Part shown: positions 8,118-14,009 of the stretch, one piece after another
Numbering within the stretch: the first letter of the stretch is position 1
How the letters are laid out: each line of letters opens with the position of its first letter
From: Isotricha intestinalis
Taxonomy: Eukaryota; Ciliophora; Litostomatea; Vestibuliferida; Isotrichidae
DNA length: 14,009 nucleotides
Direction: 5' to 3'
Assembly: GCA_023807065.1 (NCBI GenBank)
Contig: JAJJLU010000926.1
Span: 1-14,009 of the forward strand
The notes under the pieces: model-generated
Database searches by the model: none
The model's input: only the letters and a program-made list of their open reading frames with translations
Told to the model about the DNA's origin: nothing
Program-made: the position numbers and the translations under genes

Positions 8118-8220
8118 TTTTTTCTCTTTTAAAAAATTTTTCAAAATTTTTAACGACTTAAAATTATTTATATATTTTTTATTTATTTTATATTATTCAG
8201 TTAATTCCTTGATTATTTTG
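8118..8220. other. Convergent intergenic region
   Basis: Only 103 bp separate the stop codons of two converging genes, so both transcripts must be terminated and polyadenylated here or overlap at their 3' ends. An in-frame TAA at 8130-8132 lies four codons after the TGA stop of the U-box gene. Confidence 0.5.
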
Positions 8221-9030
8221 TTAAATATATAATTCTATGGTTGCTAATATTTCATAATAAATACTGAATAATTTTTTTTGATTGTTTATATTTATAATTG
8301 CCTTATTACATAAATAAGGAATAATACTTTTTAGTTTAGAAAAAACATTGCAATTCTCTTTATAATTTTTAAATTCTCTATCTAATAATTCTTTCAATAT
8401 TTTTAATTCTTTATCAAGATAATTTTTATTTTTTTGAACATAAGAGATTCTATTAAAAATATTTTTAAAAGAGATAATCTTATAATAAAATTCATTCATT
8501 TTTAAATTTATTTTTTCAATTAAACTTATTGTTTCTTTTATTTTTTCAATAATTTTTTCATAATAAAATTTTTGATTTTTATCATTACTATCTTGAATAT
8601 TAATATAAAAAATTAATTTTGTTAATTCTGTGATTAATGAACATAATAAATTAAAATTTTCTTGAAGAAATATTTTTTCTTTTGAATTAAAAACTTGTGG
8701 AATCTGTTTTTTATTTGCATCATAAAATTCAATTAATTCTAAATCATTTTCTTCTTCATTATCTAATAAAATATTATTTAATTCATTTTCTATTTTTTTT
8801 AATTTTTCTTTTATTGAATTTGGATTTATTACCTTTTTCTCTAAAAATTCATTATTTTGCGATAAATATAAAGGAATGCGAATTATATGTTTTTTGGAAT
8901 TTTGATTTTTCCAATTTTTATTTTCAAAGTTTAAAAGATTGTTTCTTTCCTTTTTTTTTCCAATATATTTTTTTGGGCAAAAAGTAAAAGTCTCTTCATC
9001 TTCTGAATTCACTTTATTATTTTCTTGCAT
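8221..9030 (-). CDS. Unrecognised helical protein
   Basis: I do not recognise this 269-residue protein. The N-terminal third is charged and probably disordered (acidic S-E-D-E-E-T at 9-14, then a Lys-rich patch at 20-48). Residues about 71-90 look like a short coiled coil followed by an acidic stretch (91-97). The remainder (about 115-268) is predicted mostly helical with regularly spaced Ile, Leu, Phe and Tyr, consistent with a helical bundle. No membrane segment, zinc site or catalytic motif is visible. Its start is divergent from the kinesin gene across 462 bp and its end converges on the U-box gene. The ATG follows an A-rich leader; the stop is TAA. The length of the open frame in such A+T-rich DNA and its ordinary protein composition support a real gene. 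Confidence 0.8.
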   Translation of the reverse strand: MQENNKVNSEDEETFTFCPKKYIGKKKERNNLLNFENKNWKNQNSKKHIIRIPLYLSQNNEFLEKKVINPNSIKEKLKKIENELNNILLDNEEENDLELIEFYDANKKQIPQVFNSKEKIFLQENFNLLCSLITELTKLIFYINIQDSNDKNQKFYYEKIIEKIKETISLIEKINLKMNEFYYKIISFKNIFNRISYVQKNKNYLDKELKILKELLDREFKNYKENCNVFSKLKSIIPYLCNKAIININNQKKLFSIYYEILATIELYI

Positions 9031-9492
9031 TTTGTTTAAAAAAAAAGTATTTTATTTATTATAAAAAAAGAGGACTTAATGATTTATCTAAAACTTAATT
9101 TTCTTATTGTTTTCAATTAATTTAATTTAAAATATAAAATATTTGAATAGTTATTGTTTTTATTTATTAAAATTTTCATAATTTAATTTCGACTGCGTTT
9201 CCTTTTTCCATGAAACGATATTAATAAAAAATATATTTTTTCAAAAATTAATAAAAAAAAATGGAAAAATTTTTGATTTTCTAAATAAAAACCATTAATT
9301 TTTTTAATATATAATTGATTATAAATTTATATTATTGTATTGGTATTTACATAATTTATTTAAATCAAAATTAAATTATTTTATTAAAAATTTACAAATT
9401 ATTTAATATATGAAAATATTATAAAAATTAAAAAAAACAATTCAAATATAACAAACAAATAAAAATAACTAAAAAAAAACTCTCAAAAAAAA
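9031..9492. promoter_or_regulatory. Divergent promoter region upstream of kinesin
   Basis: This 462-bp A+T-rich gap lies between two divergently transcribed genes and should hold both promoters. Most of it is featureless, with poly-A and poly-T runs. The exception is a GC-richer island at about 9189-9217 with an inverted repeat, annotated separately. The final stretch before the kinesin ATG is a long A-rich leader. Confidence 0.5.
9196..9217. promoter_or_regulatory. GC-richer inverted repeat, candidate factor-binding site
   Basis: The arms CGTTTC (9196-9201) and GAAACG (9212-9217) are exact reverse complements around a 10-base spacer. They sit in a small island, preceded by CGACTG at 9190-9195, that is clearly richer in G and C than the rest of the gap. 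Placement between two divergent genes favours a protein-binding site or hairpin. It matches no snRNA or tRNA that I can recognise. Confidence 0.35.
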
Positions 9493-11493
9493 ATGGAAAA
9501 CATCCAAGTAGCAATTCGAATTCGCCCATTTCTAAATCCAAATGATGAAAATAACACAATATTAAATATATCAAATGAAGATGATAGGAAAATCCAATTA
9601 TCAAAAGGAGGAAAAACTTTTCAAGGATATTTTGACAAAATTTTTTTTCCAAAATCAACTCAAGAACAAGTATATAATTATGTTAGAATAATATTATCTT
9701 CAACTTTAATAGGAATTAATTCAACTATTTTAGCTTATGGTCAAACAGGAAGTGGAAAAACATATACAATGTTTGGAGCAGATTGGACTTATAATTTTTA
9801 TGATAATAACATAAATCATTTAAAAAAATTAAAAACTGATGAATTTAATTTTTTATACGATAAAGATTTTATGTTTGATCCTTTTTCAGCTTCAAATGGA
9901 ATTATTCCAAGATTAATTTTTGAATTATTTGATATTGTAAATAAATTAAATGAAAAAATTAAAATATCTTGTTCTTATATTCAAGTTTATAATGAAAGAA
10001 TATATGATTTATTAGTAGATAATACATTTACATATAAAAAAAAAGAATTTTCAGTAAATTCAAATAGAAATCAAAGCGAAAAAATTTTTGACCAAGAACC
10101 ATTAAAATTAAGAGATGATACTTATAGAGGAGTTATGATAGAAGGTGCTTTGGAAATTATAGTTAATAATTTTTATGATGTATTTCAATTATTAAAAATT
10201 GGAGAATATAATAGAAAAAAAAGACAAACTAACAAAAATAATATGTCATCACGTTCACATACTATATTTATTATTTATTATACTAATTTAACAAAACAAT
10301 TAACTTCTAAAATTTGCTTATGTGATTTAGCTGGAAGTGAAAAATATGATAACAGAGGAAATTATAAATTAACTCATTTTAATGAGTTAAAAAGTATAAA
10401 TAAATCTTTAAGTGTTTTGGGAAATGTAATTAATGCTTTAACTTCTAAAAAAAAAGGAAAGATACATATTCCTTATAAAGATTCTAAATTAACTCATTTA
10501 TTGCAAAATTCTCTTGGAGGAAATTCTAAAACTTTTCTAATTGCAAATATTTCTCCTGTAGATTATAATTTTGATGAAAGTTATAATACTTTATTATTTG
10601 CTGAAAGAGCTCATAATATTGAAAGTAAAGTTTTACCTAATAAATTAATTGATGATGATTTTATTTTACAAAATAATTCTGAAGAAAGTAAAACAATTAT
10701 GAGATTAAATAATGAAATTAAAGAATTAAGACAAATTTTACAAATGAGAAATAAAAGAGGAACTTTAGAACCAATTCAAGAAGAATTTCTTAAATTAAAA
10801 GAGGAAAATAATCAACTTAAAAGATATGTTAATAATATGAATAATAGTGATATGGTTAAATTAATGCAAGAAAATCAATTTTTAAAAAATCAAATTAGGA
10901 AATTAACTAAAAATGGTAATAATATTAATAATGATTTTAATAATGATTTTAATAATGATTTTAATAATAATTTTAATAGTAATTATAATAGTAATATAAA
11001 TACTAATAGTTATAATTCTGAAAGTAATACTGAAATAAATAATAATTTTAATAGAAATTTAAATGTTCGCTCTTTAAAAAATTTAAATCCTCTAAATTTT
11101 GATTCACAAAATATTGTTGATTATAAAGAAACTACTTTTTCAAGAGCAGGAAATTCAATTGTAAAAAATACTTCAAGAGCAAAATCTAATTCAAAAACAA
11201 ACAAAAATAATTATAATTCATATTTAAATTTACCTTTAAATTCATATTCTTATTCAAATAATAATACTACGAACAGTGGTTCTATTTCATCAAAAAGTTC
11301 TGTTAATAAAAAATTAATAGAAATGACCAATAAAAAATTAAAAATGTTAGATGAATTACAAATGAGAAATAGACATCAAACTCAACAAATGATTGATGCT
11401 TTAAGAAATAAAAGTTTAGATAATAAAAAAAATAAGAATTATGATTTTTCCAAAATAAAAATGGAAAGAGAATTAGGATTAGATTTTGATTAA
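9493..11493 (+). CDS. Kinesin, N-terminal motor
   Basis: This microtubule motor has its ATPase head at the N-terminus (about 1-383). Nucleotide motifs are intact: R-I-R-P at 9-12, P-loop G-Q-T-G-S-G-K-T at 83-90, switch I N-N-M-S-S-R-S-H at 249-256 and switch II D-L-A-G-S-E at 278-283. The microtubule-binding segments include I-N-K-S-L at 302-306 and H-I-P-Y-K-D-S-K-L-T at 325-334, and F-A-E-R-A-H at 369-374 leads into the neck. Between T-M-F-G and G-I-I-P-R there is a loop about 30 residues longer than in conventional kinesin (residues 96-135, loop 5 position), and a second polar insert lies at about 178-202. The tail has a coiled coil (about 399-470), then Asn/Ser-rich low-complexity sequence (471-610), and ends in a helical segment (about 615-645). 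An N-terminal motor usually means plus-end-directed movement. No subfamily can be assigned. ATG follows nine A residues. Confidence 0.96.
   Translation: MENIQVAIRIRPFLNPNDENNTILNISNEDDRKIQLSKGGKTFQGYFDKIFFPKSTQEQVYNYVRIILSSTLIGINSTILAYGQTGSGKTYTMFGADWTYNFYDNNINHLKKLKTDEFNFLYDKDFMFDPFSASNGIIPRLIFELFDIVNKLNEKIKISCSYIQVYNERIYDLLVDNTFTYKKKEFSVNSNRNQSEKIFDQEPLKLRDDTYRGVMIEGALEIIVNNFYDVFQLLKIGEYNRKKRQTNKNNMSSRSHTIFIIYYTNLTKQLTSKICLCDLAGSEKYDNRGNYKLTHFNELKSINKSLSVLGNVINALTSKKKGKIHIPYKDSKLTHLLQNSLGGNSKTFLIANISPVDYNFDESYNTLLFAERAHNIESKVLPNKLIDDDFILQNNSEESKTIMRLNNEIKELRQILQMRNKRGTLEPIQEEFLKLKEENNQLKRYVNNMNNSDMVKLMQENQFLKNQIRKLTKNGNNINNDFNNDFNNDFNNNFNSNYNSNINTNSYNSESNTEINNNFNRNLNVRSLKNLNPLNFDSQNIVDYKETTFSRAGNSIVKNTSRAKSNSKTNKNNYNSYLNLPLNSYSYSNNNTTNSGSISSKSSVNKKLIEMTNKKLKMLDELQMRNRHQTQQMIDALRNKSLDNKKNKNYDFSKIKMERELGLDFD
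10929..10976 (+). repeat. 12-bp tandem repeat in kinesin tail
   Basis: A GATTTTAATAAT unit begins at 10933, 10945 and 10957, with a degenerate fourth copy at 10969 differing at its first base. It encodes repeated Asn-Asp-Phe-Asn in the low-complexity tail. The near-identity of units at the nucleotide level suggests recent slippage rather than selection on the protein alone. Confidence 0.85.
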
Positions 11494-11674
11494 AAAACAA
11501 TTTTAAAGATAATAAAAAATTAAAAAGGTTCAAAAATATTTATGTACATAAAACATAAAAACAATATTTTAAATATTTTCCTTATTTTCAAAAATAAATA
11601 AAAAAATATTATAATAATAAATCATAAAATAATCTAATATTTTTTTTTTATTCTCAAAGTGGAAAAAAAAATGT
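11494..11674. other. Convergent intergenic region
   Basis: These 181 A+T-rich bases lie between the stop codons of the kinesin gene and the following minus-strand gene. They must contain both 3' ends. No structured element or gene is visible. Confidence 0.5.
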
Positions 11675-12745
11675 TTAAGAAAAAGGATGTGGAATAGTTT
11701 CTCTATAAGTTCTATGCATATCTAAAAAGTCAGAACAAATATTATTTCTTTTTCTAAAACAACTTTGGCTTTGATTCATTAAAATATCGAAATTTTCACT
11801 TTTATTAGGTGCAGAAACTCTACATAAATCAATAAATTCACTCATTGATTTTACTTTATTATTACATTTATCATTAGTTTCAATTTGATCTTTTGTTTTT
11901 GAAATTGATTTTATATTTGGAACTATTATATTAAAATTAACTGAAGAATAACCTATATGATTGATTTTTTTTGGAATTTTTGGAGCCCAATTTGAATTTG
12001 AACCATTTGTCATATAAACTTTTTCTTTATTTTTTTCATCTAATTTAAATTTATATAAATTTTTTTCCCCTGATTTACTTTTAAAAAAATCATCTTGTCT
12101 TAAATTAAATATATCACTTCCTTTATGTTTATATAATTGTTCTTGTCTTTTATTTGCTTTTGGATAATCAGTTTTATAAAATTCTAATTCTTTACTATTT
12201 CCTTTTATATTTTCTTCAGTATCAAATTGAATTTGAGTTGAATTTGCATTTTTTCTTATTTCATCATAATTTAACATTTTTTTTAATTTTTTTTCATGAT
12301 TTGAACTTAAAATATTTGGTTTCATAAATTTAGGATTTTTAATTAAAAAATCTCTAAAAACATATCCATTAGGTTTGAATTTATCTTTTGAAGAAGAATT
12401 AATAACATCATTAACTGTTATTTTATTTTTAAAATGAGTGTCAATTTCTGTTTTTAATCTACTTGTAAACATTTCTTCTGTTGTTGTTTTATTTGAATAT
12501 CCTTGTGGAACACTTGTAATATTATATTTATAAGGTTTTTGAACTTTTCTTATATAATAAATGGGAGGATTTGATTTTAATCTATTTTCTGTTGTCTCAA
12601 AATATCTTGTATGAGAAAAATTATTCATTGTTGTGTTTGGAGTAAATTTTGATATTGTTAAATAAGGATATGATTCTTTTGTTGATATTGTATTTTGATA
12701 TAATGTTTGAGAAAGTTTGTCTTCTGGAGTTTGAACTTTGAACAT
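11675..12745 (-). CDS. Unrecognised protein with ordered C-terminal block
   Basis: I cannot name this 356-residue protein. The N-terminal half is rich in Thr, Ser, Asn and Lys and is probably disordered. The sequence becomes distinctly motif-like after residue 186: E-L-E-F-Y-K-T at 186-192, K-G-S-D-I-F-N-L-R at 208-216, S-N-W-A-P-K at 251-256, Y-S-S-V-N-F-N-I at 266-273, and a C-terminal block (about 301-355) with F-I-D-L-C-R-V-S-A-P-N, C-F-R-K-R-N-N-I-C and D-M-H-R-T-Y. Regularly spaced short motifs of this kind, without a globular domain, resemble microtubule- or cortex-associated scaffold proteins of ciliates; that is inference. No membrane segment or catalytic motif is visible. The start ATG has an A-rich leader and the stop is TAA. 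It is the last intact gene before the telomere, about 1.25 kb away. Confidence 0.87.
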   Translation of the reverse strand: MFKVQTPEDKLSQTLYQNTISTKESYPYLTISKFTPNTTMNNFSHTRYFETTENRLKSNPPIYYIRKVQKPYKYNITSVPQGYSNKTTTEEMFTSRLKTEIDTHFKNKITVNDVINSSSKDKFKPNGYVFRDFLIKNPKFMKPNILSSNHEKKLKKMLNYDEIRKNANSTQIQFDTEENIKGNSKELEFYKTDYPKANKRQEQLYKHKGSDIFNLRQDDFFKSKSGEKNLYKFKLDEKNKEKVYMTNGSNSNWAPKIPKKINHIGYSSVNFNIIVPNIKSISKTKDQIETNDKCNNKVKSMSEFIDLCRVSAPNKSENFDILMNQSQSCFRKRNNICSDFLDMHRTYRETIPHPFS

Positions 12746-13084
12746 TTTTTTTAAGCAGTTATTTTTTTTATATTTATTTTTTTGGATTTTTATTTAAATG
12801 TTTTTTTATATTTTTTTTATTTATTTAATTTAAATTTAATAATAGTTTGATTATAATTTAACATCAAATATAATTAAATTATTTTTTTTTAAAATTTTTT
12901 CTTATGAATAAAAATTTTGATTTCAAAATTTATAATTAATAAATTTGATTTTCTATGATGATATTTTCCAAAGAATAAAAATTATTGCATTCAAAACTTT
13001 TAAACTTTTTTAAAAATTAATATTTCTTTTGATATTTTTTAAAAATTTGATATAATTTTGTATTAAATATTGGAAAAGATATTA

Positions 13085-13159
13085 ATGATTTTGATTCTCA
13101 AAGACTTTTATTATAGTATTTGTAAAGAATTTGAAAAAAAAGTTAAAAATTTTTTTTAG
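13085..13159 (+). pseudogene. Possible gene remnant in subtelomere (fragment 1)
   Basis: An ATG-started frame of 24 codons ends in TAG at 13157-13159, and the frame is open for about seven codons before the ATG. The translation mixes acidic, basic, aromatic and Cys residues (for example F-Y-Y-S-I-C-K-E-F-E), more like real protein than translated A+T-rich filler. It is too short to assign and may be chance. Confidence 0.15.
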
Positions 13160-13290
13160 TGAATTATCTAATATAAATCTTTTTAAATTATTTTTTTTAA
13201 ATTGTATATACATTATTATTTATTAAAAAGATGATAAAAATAGTTCATATAATTTTAATTAATAAATTTCTAGATTTTTAATAACACAAT

Positions 13291-13452
13291 TTAAAATAAA
13301 ACCTCTTTTTTAAATAAATATAATAAATCATTGATTTGAATTCTTTTAAAACTTTTTTTAGTTGATTTGTTTGACGAAAATAAAATCTATTTGTGCATAT
13401 TATTAAAATATTCAAAATATAGAATCTTCAAAAAATGACTTTTATTCTCCAT
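13291..13452 (-). pseudogene. Possible gene remnant in subtelomere (fragment 2)
   Basis: A minus-strand ATG at 13450-13452 opens 21 codons, is interrupted by TAG at 13387-13389, then continues in the same frame for 31 codons to TAA at 13291-13293. The interruption is a single stop rather than a scatter of stops. This could be a decayed small gene or coincidence. Confidence 0.2.
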
Positions 13453-13564
13453 CTTATTTATTTTTAAGTTTAAAAAGGTTTAAAACCTTTCATTTTTCAA
13501 TTAAAGAAATTACAAAATTTGATATTTTTCAAATAATTGTTTGAATGAATATATCTAATAAATT

Positions 13565-13753
13565 ATGTTTTTAAAATTTTCTATATCAAGTATTTTAAAA
13601 AAGGAGATATATTGAAATAAAAGGATTTTCAAATTTAATAAATATCCATTTAAAGATAATGAAACATTTTGTTGGAGTTTTATGTTTTTGGAAATAAATT
13701 TAATAAATAAACTCTCTAATATAATAAATGAAATGATTCATAAATTCAATTGA
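13565..13753 (+). pseudogene. Possible gene remnant in subtelomere (fragment 3)
   Basis: An ATG at 13565 opens 16 codons, then TGA at 13613-13615, then 45 more codons in the same frame to TGA at 13751-13753. The second part contains a mixed segment with P-F-K-D-N-E-T-F-C-W-S-F, unusual for random A+T-rich DNA. With fragment 1 on the same strand it could derive from one eroded gene, but I see no family signature. Confidence 0.25.
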
Positions 13754-13910
13754 AAATATATTTTCTACTAAATGCATCTTTTCTAAAAATTAATTATTGC
13801 AAAATTCATTCAATAATTATTCCAAAATTTTATTAAAATATATATTCTTTTATTATTTTTTGATTATAAAAAAATTTAAAAAAATTGTAATAAAATCATT
13901 AACTATGAAT

Positions 13911-13918
13911 TGGAGGCA
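13911..13918 (+). repeat. TGGAGGCA octamer, internal copy
   Basis: A G-rich octamer stands in almost pure A+T sequence. An identical copy lies 71 bp to the right, touching the telomere. Its base composition makes chance repetition unlikely. Confidence 0.6.
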
Positions 13919-13981
13919 TTTATATTAATTTATTAATTTTAGTATAAATAAATAAAATTTAATTAAAGTGAATTAATTATA

Positions 13982-13989
13982 TGGAGGCA
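13982..13989 (+). repeat. TGGAGGCA octamer, telomere-adjacent copy
   Basis: This copy of the octamer ends at the first base of the degenerate telomere-like unit. Its position exactly at the boundary between unique sequence and telomere suggests a role in, or a by-product of, chromosome-end formation. Confidence 0.6.
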
Positions 13990-14009
13990 ATGGGGATTGG
14001 GGATTGGGG
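13989..14009 (+). repeat. Telomere, ATTGGGG repeats
   Basis: The window ends with AATGGGG (13989-13995) followed by two exact ATTGGGG units (13996-14002 and 14003-14009). The strand running toward the end is G-rich, with blocks of four G, as expected of a chromosome 3' end and similar in style to ciliate telomeres, though the unit differs from the GGGGTT of Tetrahymena and the GGGGTTTT of Oxytricha. Only about 21 bp are present, probably because the assembled sequence was cut short. The first unit has one mismatch and may be chromosomal sequence to which telomerase added repeats. Confidence 0.88.

Larger units (their letters stand above)
12746..13988. other. Gene-free subtelomeric region
   Basis: About 1.24 kb separates the last intact gene from the telomere, far more than the typical 100-450-bp gaps elsewhere here. 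It contains the promoter of the leftward gene at its left edge. Beyond that it holds only short broken frames on both strands, a perfect 17-bp inverted repeat at 13474-13490 (AAAGGTTT arms around a single A), and two copies of the octamer TGGAGGCA near its right end. No tRNA-like fold, satellite array or long open frame is visible. Confidence 0.65.

Noticed and set aside
8697..8987. 96-codon plus-strand frame
   Set aside because: It lies entirely opposite the unrecognised minus-strand gene at 8221-9030 and has hydrophobic antisense composition with no recognisable motif.
9189..9217. Small nuclear RNA or tRNA gene at the GC-richer island
   Set aside because: No cloverleaf, Sm site or U-snRNA core motif can be recognised; the island is only about 30 bp.
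9428..9658. 76-codon minus-strand frame over the kinesin start
   Set aside because: It overlaps the unmistakable N-terminus of the kinesin motor on the other strand and shows no motif of its own.
11303..11533. 76-codon minus-strand frame over the kinesin end
   Set aside because: It is antisense to the Lys/Asn-rich kinesin tail; the Phe/Leu/Ile-rich translation is what that composition predicts.
13474..13490. Perfect inverted repeat AAAGGTTT-A-AAACCTTT as a terminator or origin
   Set aside because: A short A+T-rich palindrome is expected by chance in a kilobase of this composition and nothing around it supports a function.
1..14009. Reassigned ciliate genetic code (TAA/TAG as Gln, or TGA as Trp/Cys)
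   Set aside because: Nine long frames carry no internal TAA, TAG or TGA and end where the protein families end (for example the W-W-K end of RPC8). With a reassigned code, internal TAA or TAG codons would be frequent in DNA this rich in A+T.
1..14009. CRISPR array, insertion sequence, prophage or bacterial operon
   Set aside because: There are no regularly spaced repeats, transposase motifs or Shine-Dalgarno-led gene strings; kinesin, RPC8, scramblase and U-box proteins are eukaryotic.

Overview
The window looks like the end of a somatic (macronuclear) chromosome of a ciliate. It is extremely A+T-rich, packed with intronless genes on both strands, and ends on the right with tandem 7-bp G-rich telomere units (ATTGGGG; CCCCAAT on the other strand). 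Stop codons are used in the standard way: seven genes end in TAA, one in TAG, one in TGA, Trp is TGG, and nine frames of 240-666 codons have no internal stop. This excludes the reassigned codes of Tetrahymena, Paramecium or Oxytricha and points to a standard-code lineage. A litostome such as a rumen ciliate would fit, but that assignment is inference. The left edge shows no telomere, so the chromosome probably continues that way.

Layout, left to right: 1-375 gene-poor; 376-1353 (-) Ser/Thr protein kinase with an HCD loop; 1515-2603 (-) unrecognised basic protein; 2604-3308 gap with short, possibly decayed coding frames; 3309-4298 (-) long coiled-coil protein; 4482-5204 (-) RNA polymerase III subunit RPC8; 5301-6395 (+) phospholipid scramblase, divergent from RPC8 across 96 bp; 6675-8117 (+) a multidomain U-box protein; 8221-9030 (-) unrecognised protein; 9031-9492 divergent promoter gap with a GC-richer hairpin; 9493-11493 (+) N-terminal-motor kinesin; 11675-12745 (-) unrecognised protein with a distinctive C-terminal block; 12746-13988 gene-free subtelomere with broken short frames and two copies of a G-rich octamer; 13989-14009 telomere.

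The genes do not form one pathway: they are ordinary eukaryotic housekeeping, signalling and cytoskeletal genes, each probably with its own promoter. ATG starts usually sit behind A-rich leaders. The two points most worth following are the U-box protein, which appears to join an N-terminal receiver-like module, a degenerate ADP-ribosyltransferase-like fold lacking its catalytic residues, and a C-terminal U-box, and the TGGAGGCA octamer repeated at the telomere junction and 71 bp inside it, a candidate chromosome-end or chromosome-breakage signal.
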